Shown piece by piece: positions 26,610 through 36,730 of a stretch of 64,000 nucleotides of DNA. The notes under the pieces were generated by a model. That model saw only the letters and a program-made list of their open reading frames with translations, was not told where the DNA came from and searched no databases. The DNA is from Helicobacter pylori_CU. GTDB taxonomy: Bacteria > Campylobacterota > Campylobacteria > Campylobacterales > Helicobacteraceae. Made by a program: the position numbers and the translations under genes. The stretch covers positions 1,240,001 through 1,304,000 of the forward strand of contig NC_017733.1 of NCBI RefSeq assembly GCF_000259235.1. The letters are read 5' to 3'. How positions within the stretch are numbered: position 1 is the first letter of the stretch; every line of letters starts with the position of its first letter.

Positions 26610-28448
26610 ATGCAATATTCTTCTTTGCTGTCAGTGGTGTTGTTTTTGCCCTTAATCGGTGCACTTTATGCGGGGCTGTTTGGGGCTAAAGCTAAAGCGT
26701 TGCATGTGGGCGTTTTCAATTCTTTGTGCGTGCTGGTTTCTTTCATTGGCGCTGTGGTTCTTTTCATTCAAGCATGGCATCATCAAAGCTATGAAAAATA
26801 TTTATTTGACTGGATCGTGGTAGGGAATTTTAAAGTCGGCTTTTCCCTCATGCTGGACAATATCAATGCAGTCATGATTGTCGTGGTCACTTTAGTTTCT
26901 TTCTTAGTGCATGTGTATTCTATAGGCTATATGGAGCATGATACAGGGTTTAACCGCTATTTTTCCTACCTCAGCGGCTTTGTGTTTTCCATGCTGGTGT
27001 TGGTGTTGAGCGATAATTTTTTAGGGCTTTTCATTGGTTGGGAAGGGGTGGGGCTATGCTCTTACTTGCTCATTGGCTTTTGGTATCATAAAACAAGTGC
27101 GAATAACGCTTCCATTGAAGCCTTTGTGATGAATCGGATCACGGATTTAGGCATGCTCATGGGGATTATTTTGATCTTTTGGAATTTTGGCACCCTCCAG
27201 TATAAAGAAGTCTTTAGCATGCTCAATAACGCCGATTATTCCATGCTCTTTTACATCAGCGTGTTTCTTTTCATTGGCGCTATGGGCAAGAGCGCGCAAT
27301 TCCCTATGCACACATGGTTAGCCAACGCTATGGAAGGTCCTACCCCTGTATCCGCTCTCATCCATGCAGCGACAATGGTAACCGCTGGGGTATATTTGGT
27401 CATTAGAGCCAACCCTTTGTATAGTGCGGTGTTTGAAGTGGGCTATTTCATCGCATGCTTAGGGGCGTTTGTGGCCCTTTTTGGGGCGAGCATGGCCTTA
27501 GTCAATAAGGATTTAAAACGCATCGTGGCTTATTCCACGCTTTCTCAATTAGGCTATATGTTTGTAGCGGCCGGTCTTGGGGCTTATGCGATCGCGCTTT
27601 TCCACCTCTTCACGCATGCGTTTTTCAAATCCCTCCTTTTCTTAGGATCAGGGAATGTCATGCATGCGATGGAAGACAATTTGGATATTACCAAAATGGG
27701 CGCTTTATACAAGCCCATGAGGGTTACAGCTATCTTTATGATTATAGGATCAGTGGCTTTGTGTGGGATTTACCCTTTCGCAGGATACTTTTCTAAAGAC
27801 AAAATTTTAGAAGTGGCTTTTGGGATGCACCACCACATTTTATGGTTTGTTCTTCTAATTGGGGCGATCTTTACCGCTTTTTATAGCTTCAGGCTCATCA
27901 TGCTGGTGTTTTTTGCACCCAAACAGCACAAAATCAACCACCCCCATGAGGCTCAAAATTTCATGCTTTTAAGCATGCTGCCGTTAGGGATTTTAGCGGT
28001 CATTGCCGGGTTTTTTGAAGAGCCGTTTTTTCATTTTATTTCTCAAGTAATCCCTAGCGTTGGAGAGTATCTAGTCCCGCTCGCTCTTTTAATCAGTATC
28101 ACCACCATAGTGGTGTTATTGAGTATCGCTTATGCCATATTTAAATATAAAAATGGTATCACTTCCAAAAAAGAGAGGGGCTTTTTATACAAGCTCTTGC
28201 TCAACCAATACTATATCCCGCAACTCTATCAAGGGATTGCAAAAGTTTTTAGCGCCATCGCTTCATTCTTGCACCAGGTCGTGGAATTAAGGATCATTGA
28301 TACGATAGTGGATACTATAGGAAGAAGCGTTTTTGTTATAGGGCGCGTGTTTAGAATCAGTCAAGATGGGAATTTAACCTCCATGCTGCGCTTCATGGTG
28401 GCCGGGGTTTTAATCTTATTGGCGTTTGTAGCTTTTTTTGGGAGATAA
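26610..28448 (+). CDS. nuoL: NADH-quinone oxidoreductase subunit L
   Basis: The 612-residue antiporter-like subunit contains the proton-channel motifs GWEGVGLCSYLLIGFW (helix 5, about 133-148), MGKSAQFPMHTWLANAMEGP (about 227-246) and the C-terminal lateral helix. ATG at 26610 has AAAGG six bases upstream; an in-frame TTG at 26604 is less likely. NuoM follows after 3 bp. Confidence 0.97.
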   Translation: MQYSSLLSVVLFLPLIGALYAGLFGAKAKALHVGVFNSLCVLVSFIGAVVLFIQAWHHQSYEKYLFDWIVVGNFKVGFSLMLDNINAVMIVVVTLVSFLVHVYSIGYMEHDTGFNRYFSYLSGFVFSMLVLVLSDNFLGLFIGWEGVGLCSYLLIGFWYHKTSANNASIEAFVMNRITDLGMLMGIILIFWNFGTLQYKEVFSMLNNADYSMLFYISVFLFIGAMGKSAQFPMHTWLANAMEGPTPVSALIHAATMVTAGVYLVIRANPLYSAVFEVGYFIACLGAFVALFGASMALVNKDLKRIVAYSTLSQLGYMFVAAGLGAYAIALFHLFTHAFFKSLLFLGSGNVMHAMEDNLDITKMGALYKPMRVTAIFMIIGSVALCGIYPFAGYFSKDKILEVAFGMHHHILWFVLLIGAIFTAFYSFRLIMLVFFAPKQHKINHPHEAQNFMLLSMLPLGILAVIAGFFEEPFFHFISQVIPSVGEYLVPLALLISITTIVVLLSIAYAIFKYKNGITSKKERGFLYKLLLNQYYIPQLYQGIAKVFSAIASFLHQVVELRIIDTIVDTIGRSVFVIGRVFRISQDGNLTSMLRFMVAGVLILLAFVAFFGR

Positions 28449-28451
28449 GAA

Positions 28452-29990
28452 ATGCAGTTTTTACATGCGCATCTTTTAAGTGTGGTGATCTTTTTCCCCA
28501 TGCTGAGCGCGCTATTAGCGTTCTTTATGAGCGATCAAGCGAGCAGGGCGTATGCGATTGTCATCGCTTTGATTGAATTGTTATTAATCTTGTTGTTGTG
28601 GCATGGGTTTGATATTCAAACAGCCGGCATGCAGTTTGAAGAAATGAAGGAATTAGTCTATCAAATTGGCGTGAATTACCATGTGGGCGTTGATGGCATC
28701 GCGCTCTTTTTGTTGCTCTTAAACGCTATCGTGGTGTTATTGTCCGTGATTTATGTCAAAGAGCGTCGTAAAGACTTTGCGATTTGTTTGTTGTTGTTAG
28801 AGGGGATTTTAATGGGCGTGTTTTCTTCTCTCAATATGATCTTTTTCTACGCTTTTTGGGAAATCTCGCTCTTGCCGGTTTTATACCTCATCGGTCGTTT
28901 TGGCCGTAATAATAAGATCTATTCTGGCATGAAGTTTTTTCTCTACACCTTTTTAGCGTCGTTATGCATGCTTTTAGGCATTTTATACATTGGGTATTAC
29001 TACGCTAGCAATTACGGCATGATGAGTTTTGATATTTTAGACTGGTATCAATTGAACTTTTCTAGCGAGATTAAAACCTGGCTCTTTGTGGCTTTCTTAA
29101 TAGGGATTGCGGTTAAAATCCCGCTCTTTCCCTTACACACATGGTTGCCTTATGCGTATTCTAACGCCCCTACTTTAGGCTCTGTCATGCTTTCGGCCTT
29201 GCTTTCTAAAATGGGGACTTACGCCTTATTACGCTTCTTGCTCCCGCTTTTTCCTGAGCTTTCAGAAATCTATTTAACCCCTATAGCCATTGTGGCGCTA
29301 TGCATGATCATTTATGGAGGTTTTCTAGCCTACGCTCAAAAAGATTTAAAAACCCTCATCGCCTATAGCTCGTTCTCGCACATGGGAGTCGTGGTGCTTG
29401 GGGTTTTTTCTTTCAATGTTGAAGGGATTTCAGGGGCGGTGTTTATGATGTTTGCGCATGGCGTTATCGTCATGGGATTATTCTTGCTCGCTGGCATCTT
29501 AGAAGAACGCGCCAGCAGTTTAGAAATCGCTCGCTTTGGGTCGATCGCTAAAAGCGCTCCTGTTTTTGCAGCCTTTTTTATGATCGTTTTAATGGCGAAC
29601 GTGGGCATGCCTTTAAGCATTGGCTTTGTGGGAGAGTTTTTAAGCTTGTTAGGGTTTTTTGCCACTTACCCTCTTTTGGCTATCATTGCCGGGACAAGCA
29701 TCATTCTATCAGCGATTTACATGCTCACTTCATATAAAAACGTGTTCTTTGGCAACTTAAAAACCGGGAACAATCAAATCAGCGTGTTTGAAGATTTGAA
29801 CGCTCGTGAGGTAGGGGTTTTAAGCGTGATTTTAGCTTTGATTTTGATTTTAGGGATTTATCCTAAAGCACTTTTAAAACCGATTGAGCAAGGCTCTAAG
29901 CAGCTTTTAGAGGTGATAGAAATCCGCTCACTCCCTTTTTTAGGTTCATTGGACACTAAGATAAAAGAGGTCTCTTATGTTAATAGATAG
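28452..29990 (+). CDS. nuoM: NADH-quinone oxidoreductase subunit M
   Basis: The 512-residue antiporter-like subunit has FFYAFWEISLLPVLYLIG (about 136-153, conserved Glu in helix 5) and VKIPLFPLHTWLPYAYSNAP (about 220-239, conserved Lys). Some fourteen membrane helices are present. It overlaps nuoN by 14 bp. Confidence 0.97.
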   Translation: MQFLHAHLLSVVIFFPMLSALLAFFMSDQASRAYAIVIALIELLLILLLWHGFDIQTAGMQFEEMKELVYQIGVNYHVGVDGIALFLLLLNAIVVLLSVIYVKERRKDFAICLLLLEGILMGVFSSLNMIFFYAFWEISLLPVLYLIGRFGRNNKIYSGMKFFLYTFLASLCMLLGILYIGYYYASNYGMMSFDILDWYQLNFSSEIKTWLFVAFLIGIAVKIPLFPLHTWLPYAYSNAPTLGSVMLSALLSKMGTYALLRFLLPLFPELSEIYLTPIAIVALCMIIYGGFLAYAQKDLKTLIAYSSFSHMGVVVLGVFSFNVEGISGAVFMMFAHGVIVMGLFLLAGILEERASSLEIARFGSIAKSAPVFAAFFMIVLMANVGMPLSIGFVGEFLSLLGFFATYPLLAIIAGTSIILSAIYMLTSYKNVFFGNLKTGNNQISVFEDLNAREVGVLSVILALILILGIYPKALLKPIEQGSKQLLEVIEIRSLPFLGSLDTKIKEVSYVNR

Positions 29991-31455
29991 TCTCCACATC
30001 TCTTTTGATAGCTTTAATTTTGAGAGCGTTTTACCCATGCTGGTGTTGGTGTGTGGGGGGATTTTCACGCTCTTAATCAACGCTTTCACTTCCAGGTTTT
30101 CGCGCAATTTGAATGTGTTTTTATGCATGCTCTTTTTGGTTTTAGATTTTTTAGTGGTTTTAGGGTTAGAAGAGCAAGAAAACGCTTTTTTTGGGTTTTT
30201 AAGCCTGGATACGCTCTCGCTCATCTCTCAAAGCATTGTCTTGATCTCAGCTTTTTTCCTCATTTTCTTAGCCCTTTCAAAAGAACGCTTCAACGAATTT
30301 CAAACCGCTGAATTTTATTCCTTATATTTGTTTATTGTTGCTGGCTTTCAATTCATGGTTTCAAGCAACCATTTGTTATTGATCCTTATTGGGTTAGAAA
30401 CAGCGTCCTTGCCCCTTTGCGTGTTAATGGCGTTGAGCGATAAACGCTACGGCTTGGAAGCAGGGATCAAGTATTTCACCATGGGGGCGATGGCGAGCGC
30501 GTTTTTTGCTATGGGGGCGATGGCTTTTTACCTGCTTACAGGGAGCTTGAATCTTGAAGTCATTAGCCTATACTTACACACTGAAGGCATCACAAACCCC
30601 ATGCTCTTTGCGATGGGCGCTATCTTTTTGATTGGAGCGATTGGCTTTAAGGTTTCTTTAGTGCCTTTCCATACCTGGATGCCTGATGTGTATGAGGGCA
30701 ATAACCCAGTCTTTGCGAGCTATATTTCCATTGTGCCTAAAATCGCTGGCTTTGTGGTAGCGACTCGCCTTTTTGGGGCGTTTATAGACACTCATACCGC
30801 TTGGGTAGAAGACATTTTTTATGTTTTGATTCTTATGACTATCACCATTCCTAATTTCATTGCTTTATGGCAAGAAGATGTCAAAAGGATGCTCGCTTAT
30901 AGCTCCATTTCGCATTCTGGGTTCGCTTTAGCGTGCGTGTTTATCCACACTCAAGATAGCCAACAAGCGATGTTTGTCTATTGGTTCATGTTCGCCTTCA
31001 CTTACATTGGGGCTTTTGGCCTTTTATGGCTCTTGAAAAGCCGGGAAAAAACATGGGATGAACGCTACGATCACCCCTATTCTAAATTCAACGGCCTTAT
31101 CAAAACCCACCCTTTAGTGGCGATCTTGGGCGCTATTTTTGTTTTTGGGCTTGCAGGGATCCCGCCTTTTAGCGTGTTTTGGGGGAAATTTTTAGCCGTT
31201 GAAAGCGCGTTAGAGAGCAATCACATTCTTTTAGCGGTGGTGATGTTAGTTAATAGCGCGGTGGCTGCGTTTTATTATTTCCGTTGGCTCGTGGCGATGT
31301 TTTTCAATAAGCCCTTACAAACCCAAAACTACGCTCAAAACGATATTTACACCCAAAACGCCACCATGCCCATTTATGCGGTCATTGTTGTCATGGCGTT
31401 AGCGTGCTTGTTCTCTGTGTTTATGATGCGAGGGCTTTTAGAGTTTGTGGCTTAA
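29977..31455 (+). CDS. nuoN: NADH-quinone oxidoreductase subunit N
   Basis: The 492-residue final nuo subunit has LIGLETASLPLCVL (about 137-150) and GFKVSLVPFHTWMPDVYEG (about 225-243), typical of the ND2-like antiporter unit. It closes the operon, and its stop lies inside the start of pflA, suggesting cotranscription into the flagellar gene. Confidence 0.97.
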   Translation: MLIDSLHISFDSFNFESVLPMLVLVCGGIFTLLINAFTSRFSRNLNVFLCMLFLVLDFLVVLGLEEQENAFFGFLSLDTLSLISQSIVLISAFFLIFLALSKERFNEFQTAEFYSLYLFIVAGFQFMVSSNHLLLILIGLETASLPLCVLMALSDKRYGLEAGIKYFTMGAMASAFFAMGAMAFYLLTGSLNLEVISLYLHTEGITNPMLFAMGAIFLIGAIGFKVSLVPFHTWMPDVYEGNNPVFASYISIVPKIAGFVVATRLFGAFIDTHTAWVEDIFYVLILMTITIPNFIALWQEDVKRMLAYSSISHSGFALACVFIHTQDSQQAMFVYWFMFAFTYIGAFGLLWLLKSREKTWDERYDHPYSKFNGLIKTHPLVAILGAIFVFGLAGIPPFSVFWGKFLAVESALESNHILLAVVMLVNSAVAAFYYFRWLVAMFFNKPLQTQNYAQNDIYTQNATMPIYAVIVVMALACLFSVFMMRGLLEFVA

Positions 31456-33856
31456 GTCAAAATTCTTTCTTTTAATTGGCGTGGGTTTGCTCTCCCATTC
31501 GCTCAACGCCTTAAGCCTCACACTCACGCAAGGCAAAGAAGGGGGGGAAGATTTTTCGGTTTTAACCTTACGACACAATAAGGCGTTTTCTTGTTTTTAT
31601 ACCAATGAAAAACCGCCAAGCGGGATTGAAGCCTCTCTATCCATTATACACGCTAAACGCCCCATAGAATGCGTGATAGACTCCATCCCTAAGGAGGGTT
31701 TTACCCCTTTAGAAAACGCTTTTTTCAATATCACCTATTCCATGCGCCAACAACAATTCATTTTACACATCAAACCCAAAGTGATGCGAAGACTCACCCT
31801 TTTTTCTTTTGATAGGGATTATAAAAAAGCGATCCCCCTTTTTGTGGAAAACGATCCTAAAGCCAGAATGTGGCAAATCATAGGCTATGATCAAAATATC
31901 CCTTTTTTGAGCGGAAAAGACAACGCTCAAAAAGGCTTGAATTTCCCCATTGTCATTAAAGACGCTCAAACCCCTATCATTCAAGAACTGGATGTGAATA
32001 ACAAACCCCTACTCACCACAAAGGGCTATGATTTAAACGCTTATTTAGAGGCTAAAAAACAAATGGATTCGCAAGCCTATTTTGACGCTTTACGCACGAT
32101 CAGCCGTGCGTTTAAAAACTACCCTCAAACGATGTTTAAAAAAGATTTGTATTTATTAGAAATTATCGCATTAGGCCAATTAGGCATTAAAAAATCCTTA
32201 CTCATAGATATTGGCACCCAATGGATTAAAAATTACCCGACTGACCCTAATATCCCTGAAGCGCTATACTATGTCGCCAAAGCTTTAGATGAAAACAATA
32301 ACTACAAACAAGCCGTGCGCTATTACAAACGCATTCTTTTAGAATACAAAAACTCCCGCTACGCTCCCTTAGCCCAAATGCGTTTAGCCATTGAAGCGGC
32401 TGAAGGCTCTGATTTGAGCAGCGCTAGCATGCTTTTCAAAGAAGCTTTTTCTAACGCCAAAGACAAAGAGAGCGCGAGTGAAATCGCGCTTAATTGGGCT
32501 GAAGCAGAGATAAATTATCAAAACTTTAATAACGCTAAATACCTCATTGATAAGGTGGTTCAATCCAACCCTGATTATCTTTCTATGCATAGCGAATTAG
32601 CCCTAGAATTGCTCAAGTTATTGAAAAAAAACCAGATGAATGCAAGTGCGATTGAGATCGCTCACTTGCTTCTCAATCAAGATGATGATCTGAAAGCTAA
32701 AGAGCAAGCGCTTTATGATTTAGGGGCGTTGTATGCAAGGATCAAGGACTTTAAGAACGCCCACCTTTACAATTTGCGATATTTGCAAGACCATGCGGAA
32801 TTGGAGCGGGCTTCTGTCGTTAGAGCGCGCGATGAAAAAGCCCTTTTTTCCATGGAAGGGAACACGCAAGAAAAAATCGCCCACTACGATAAAATCATTC
32901 AAAATTTCCCTAATTCTAATGAAGCCCAAAAAGCTTTAGAGTTGAAAGCCCAACTCTTGTTTGACAATAAACGCTATGCTGAAGTTTTAGGCATGCAAAA
33001 AAATTTGCCTAAAGATTCTCCCTTGATCCAAAAAACGCTCAATATTCTTGCTAAAACCCCATTAGAAAATCATCGTTGTGAGGAAGCCTTAAAATATTTA
33101 TCCCAGATCACAGCCTTTGAATTCAGCCTCAAAGAAGAAATCCAAGCCTTTGATTGCTTGTATTTTGCATCGCTCAAAGAAAAAGCGCAAATCATTGCCC
33201 TAAACGCTTTAAAAGCGGCTAAAACCCCTAGCGAGAAATTGGTATGGCTTTATCGTTTGGGGCGCAATTACTACCGCTTAGGGGATTTTAAAAATTCCAC
33301 TCTGGCCTCTAAAGACGCCTTAATCCTCGCTCAAAGTTTAAATAAAAAAGAATTTTATGATATTGCTTTTGTTTTATTTTCAGATTACATGCAAAACAAT
33401 GAAAAAGGATTGGCCCTCAATCTGTATGCGTTTTTAGAAAAGCATTTCAAAGACGATAAACGCATGGCGTTGGTTTATTTTAAATTGCTAGAGAATGAAA
33501 AAGACCCTAAAAGCGTCAAAATTTATGCCACAAGCTTACTCACACTCCAAGACGCTTACAAGGATTATTCTTACACGCCCTTTAGCGAATTCGCTCTCAT
33601 TGATGCTTACCGAACCACCAAAGATTATTCAAAAGCGTTAGAAACGCTAGACAAGCTTTTAAACCGCAGGCTTTCTTTAGAAGATCACCAAAAAGCCTTA
33701 TACTTGCAATCTAGCTTACTGGATCTAACCAATCAAAAAACAAAATCTAGAGCCAGTTTAGAAAAATGCGTTCAGTTAAAACAAAAAGATCAAACAAACG
33801 CATGGCAAAATTTATGCGAACAGGGTTTAAATTTATTCAAAAACAAGGAGTCATGA
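31445..33856 (+). CDS. pflA: Flagellar motor accessory protein PflA (paralyzed flagella)
   Basis: The 803-residue exported protein starts at a TTG overlapping nuoN, with a signal peptide MWLKSKFFLLIGVGLLSHSL. The mature part has a beta-rich N-terminal region (to about 190) and then many TPR/Sel1-like helical repeats (about 200-790, for example PEALYYVAKALDENNNYKQA). PflA proteins in Campylobacter and Helicobacter build the periplasmic motor disk with PflB, from the literature. A G7 run lies near codon 34. Expression appears tied to the nuo operon or to an internal promoter. Confidence 0.87.
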   Translation: MWLKSKFFLLIGVGLLSHSLNALSLTLTQGKEGGEDFSVLTLRHNKAFSCFYTNEKPPSGIEASLSIIHAKRPIECVIDSIPKEGFTPLENAFFNITYSMRQQQFILHIKPKVMRRLTLFSFDRDYKKAIPLFVENDPKARMWQIIGYDQNIPFLSGKDNAQKGLNFPIVIKDAQTPIIQELDVNNKPLLTTKGYDLNAYLEAKKQMDSQAYFDALRTISRAFKNYPQTMFKKDLYLLEIIALGQLGIKKSLLIDIGTQWIKNYPTDPNIPEALYYVAKALDENNNYKQAVRYYKRILLEYKNSRYAPLAQMRLAIEAAEGSDLSSASMLFKEAFSNAKDKESASEIALNWAEAEINYQNFNNAKYLIDKVVQSNPDYLSMHSELALELLKLLKKNQMNASAIEIAHLLLNQDDDLKAKEQALYDLGALYARIKDFKNAHLYNLRYLQDHAELERASVVRARDEKALFSMEGNTQEKIAHYDKIIQNFPNSNEAQKALELKAQLLFDNKRYAEVLGMQKNLPKDSPLIQKTLNILAKTPLENHRCEEALKYLSQITAFEFSLKEEIQAFDCLYFASLKEKAQIIALNALKAAKTPSEKLVWLYRLGRNYYRLGDFKNSTLASKDALILAQSLNKKEFYDIAFVLFSDYMQNNEKGLALNLYAFLEKHFKDDKRMALVYFKLLENEKDPKSVKIYATSLLTLQDAYKDYSYTPFSEFALIDAYRTTKDYSKALETLDKLLNRRLSLEDHQKALYLQSSLLDLTNQKTKSRASLEKCVQLKQKDQTNAWQNLCEQGLNLFKNKES

Positions 33857-33857
33857 C

Positions 33858-35237
33858 ATGGACATTAGCATTTTTAGAGAATACGATATTAGAGGCATCT
33901 ACCCCACCACTTTAGATGAAAATACGGCTTTTAGTATCGGCGTGGAGTTAGGGAAAATCATGCGAGAATACGATAAAAGCGTGTTTGTAGGGCATGACGC
34001 CAGGGTGCATGGGCGCTTTTTGTTTGAAGCTTTGAGCGCGGGGCTGCAATCAAGCGGCTTGAAAGTGTATGATTTAGGGCTAATCCCCACACCGGTAGCG
34101 TATTTTGCGGCCTTTAATGGAATCAATGGCATTCAATGCCCTAATTCCATCATGATCACTGGCTCTCACAACCCCAAAGAATACAACGGCTTTAAAATCA
34201 CGCTCAATCAAAACCCGTTTTATGGCAAGGACATTCAGGCTTTAAAAGACACGCTTTTAAGCGCCAAGCATGAAATAAAACCCCTAAAAGAAACGCCAGA
34301 GAAAGTCAATGCCCTAGAAGCGTATCAGCGCTATTTGATCAAGGATTTTCAGCATTTAAAAGATCTTAAATACAAAATCGCCCTGGATTTTGGTAATGGC
34401 GTGGGGGCGTTAGGATTAGAACCGATTTTAAAGGCTTTAAACATTGATTTTAGCAGCCTTTATAGCGATCCTGATGGGAATTTCCCTAACCACCACCCAG
34501 ACCCTAGCGAAGCGAAAAACTTAAAAGATCTAGAAAAACACATGCAAGAAAACGCTATTTTAATAGGCTTTGCTTTTGATGGCGATGCGGATAGGATCGC
34601 GATGCTAAGCTCTCATCATATTTATGCGGGCGATGAATTAGCGATTTTATTCGCTAAACGCTTGCATGCTCAAGGCATCACCCCCTTTGTGATAGGCGAA
34701 GTCAAATGCTCTCAAGTGATGTATAACACGATTAATACCTTTGGTAAGACGCTCATGTATAAAACCGGGCATAGCAATCTAAAAATCAAGCTCAAAGAAA
34801 CCCATGCGCATTTTGCGGCTGAAATGAGCGGGCATATCTTTTTTAAAGAGCGCTATTTTGGCTATGATGACGCCCTTTACACATGTTTAAGGGCTTTGGA
34901 GTTGTTGCTTGAACAAACCCCAAGCGATTTGGAAAACACCATTAAAAACCTCCCCTATTCCTACACCACGCCTGAAGAAAAAATCGCCGTGAGCGAAGAA
35001 GAAAAATTTGAAATCATTCATAACTTACAAGAAGTGCTTAAAAACCCGCCAAGTCATTTCCCTAAAATCAAAGAAATAATCAGCATTGATGGCGTGAGGG
35101 TGGTTTTTGAACATGGTTTTGGGCTTATTCGCGCAAGCAACACCACCCCCTATTTAGTCAGCCGCTTTGAAGGCAAGGATGAAACAACGGCGTTAGAGTA
35201 TAAAAGGGCGTTGCTTGGGCTATTAGAAAAACTCTAA
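33858..35237 (+). CDS. algC: Phosphomannomutase/phosphoglucomutase (AlgC/ManB type)
   Basis: The 459-residue alpha-phosphohexomutase has the phosphoserine loop TGSHNPKEYNG (about 100), the metal loop FDGDADR (about 241) and the sugar-binding GEMSGHIFF (about 325). FREYDIRGIYP at the start is typical. It interconverts mannose (or glucose) 6- and 1-phosphate for LPS/GDP-sugar synthesis. The gene starts one base after the pflA stop and ends the plus-strand run. Confidence 0.93.
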   Translation: MDISIFREYDIRGIYPTTLDENTAFSIGVELGKIMREYDKSVFVGHDARVHGRFLFEALSAGLQSSGLKVYDLGLIPTPVAYFAAFNGINGIQCPNSIMITGSHNPKEYNGFKITLNQNPFYGKDIQALKDTLLSAKHEIKPLKETPEKVNALEAYQRYLIKDFQHLKDLKYKIALDFGNGVGALGLEPILKALNIDFSSLYSDPDGNFPNHHPDPSEAKNLKDLEKHMQENAILIGFAFDGDADRIAMLSSHHIYAGDELAILFAKRLHAQGITPFVIGEVKCSQVMYNTINTFGKTLMYKTGHSNLKIKLKETHAHFAAEMSGHIFFKERYFGYDDALYTCLRALELLLEQTPSDLENTIKNLPYSYTTPEEKIAVSEEEKFEIIHNLQEVLKNPPSHFPKIKEIISIDGVRVVFEHGFGLIRASNTTPYLVSRFEGKDETTALEYKRALLGLLEKL

Positions 35238-35361
35238 AATAGAGCTTGGGATAATCTCATTTCATATCCCTTGCTCTTAAAAATATTAGATCAATTAAAC
35301 AAGTCGCTTTAAAACCACACATAAAATCATAAGATCTCAAATTTTTTGCACTATTTAAGCT

Positions 35362-35385
35362 AAGTTGAAGTTGAAGTTGAAGTTG
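35362..35385 (+). repeat. Hexamer repeat (AAGTTG)4 overlying a probable promoter
   Basis: Four perfect AAGTTG units stand upstream of TATACT (35388-35393). TTGAAG within the array at 35365-35370 would be a -35 with a 17-bp spacer. The RBS and ATG of the next small gene follow at 35433-35447. Confidence 0.7.
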
Positions 35386-35444
35386 ACTATACTACCGCAT
35401 GCTATCTAGGTTAGATTAGCAAAACCAAAAAAAAGGAAGTTAGC

Positions 35445-35629
35445 ATGGGTGATAAAAAAAGTAACACCATTAAATGCATGGGCAAGTTGTTCATAGTCGT
35501 GATGGAGAGGTTGTCAATACCTACGAAACAAAAACGGTTATGTTTCAATGCAAAGAAGAAACAGAAAGCGCGATTCGAACATTAGTGGATGGCATTAACC
35601 AACTTACTAAAGATAGCGAAAAAGAATAG
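35445..35629 (+). pseudogene. Frameshifted small gene, unknown function
   Basis: A good RBS (AAGGAA) and ATG at 35445 open a frame reading MGDKKSNTIK, which then drifts into a short nonsense end. Another frame from about 35477 reads HGQVVHSRDGEVVNTYETK and onward to a stop at 35629, a composition typical of a real protein. One missing base near 35475 would rejoin them into a 61-residue protein. Alternatively, translation could start at ATG 35474, giving 51 residues, but without an RBS. No family recognised. Confidence 0.55.
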
Positions 35630-35661
35630 ATACTAAACCATAACATACGGAGAAATTTCAA

Positions 35662-36474
35662 ATGACACAAGAAAATTTTAAACAAGCAGTTGAGAACATT
35701 GAAAATAAACATCAAGTTAAATTGATTCTTGAAGCAAGCGGTTGCAAAAGTTTTTATCCAACATGCGATAATGACACATGTAAAATAGATGCACCAGAAT
35801 GCGAGAAAGGCTGGTAAGGTTTTGCAAACCACGAATGCTGAGTTTCTTGGTTTTTTAAAAAAATTAAACTACCAAGTTCATAATTATAAAACTTCTAGTC
35901 CCTTTAGGCTAGAAGAAGTGATTAAAGACCGCATAATGTTTAAAAAACATGTTAGCGAGATAGAGAATCTAGCTCATTCTTCACCATTTTTCTTAAAAAA
36001 GTGGGTGATAAATGGGAAAAAACTTATAGAATTGAAGAAATAGCTCAAAGAACCTTAAAAGAATTGCAAAAAGATAATTTGCATAAGCAAGTTATAGAGA
36101 TGTTAGAGAATAATCCGCTCATTCTACACCAAGAATTTGAGCGTTGGTTAAATACCAAACATCAAGGAATGATTTCTACAATCATAGATAAATATTGGCA
36201 TAACTTTATTATCTATACTTATGAGTATCAGTCTTGGTGTTTAGACAAGTATGATCGTTTTATCCATCATCTCCCTACTCCAGAATACGAAAAAGAAAGC
36301 TCTGACAATCTTGATAATTTAAAGAATATTGCATATTATTTCAAATCCTACCAACAACAATACCCCCTAGATAGAAATATCCTACTTTATAATTTTCCAT
36401 ACAAATTACTCTATCAAGAAAAATCTTTTGAGACAATAAGGGCTATTATTATAGAATTTAGCGAACTTGTATAA
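35662..36474 (+). pseudogene. Hypothetical gene broken by two compensating frameshifts
   Basis: Three frame segments join logically: 35662-about 35808 (starts MTQENFKQAVENIENKHQ, with a CxxxxC-like cysteine cluster), about 35809-35998, and about 35999-36474. One extra G near 35809-35811 and one A missing from the A6 run at 35995-36000 would restore a single 270-residue frame. RBS CGGAGA precedes the ATG. The product would be helical, cytosolic and charged, with many aromatic residues toward the C-terminus. No family recognised. The stop lies one base before the thiN inverted-repeat boundary. Confidence 0.6.
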
Positions 36475-36730
36475 GCTCATAAGAATTTTTGATACACCAA
36501 CACTACCGATTTAGGTGTAGAGCTAAGGCTAAAAAAACTATCTGTAGCTTCATTGAGCGAACCAGAAAAGAGCGTTTTTAAACGCAAGTTTTTTAAGGGG
36601 TATTTGAGGTTTTTGGAAGTGAATCGGGCTTTAAGATCTAAGCTAAAAAGCGAGATTTGTTCCCCTTTAAAACTAGGTAAAGTAAAAGGGGTTTCTAACA
36701 CCCTAAAAAGACCATAATCGCTTATGGCTT
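36475..36730 (-). repeat. Inverted repeat copy 1 (3' part of intact thiN)
   Basis: This 256-bp stretch matches 49558-49813 in inverted orientation with about 16 mismatches by eye and no gaps. Flanking bases on both sides differ. It comprises codons 122-204 and the stop of thiN plus two bases. Confidence 0.95.

Noticed and set aside
35545..35832. Minus-strand 95-codon ORF across the frameshifted small genes
   Set aside because: Overlaps plus-strand sequence with better RBS and coding character; composition is typical of an antisense shadow.
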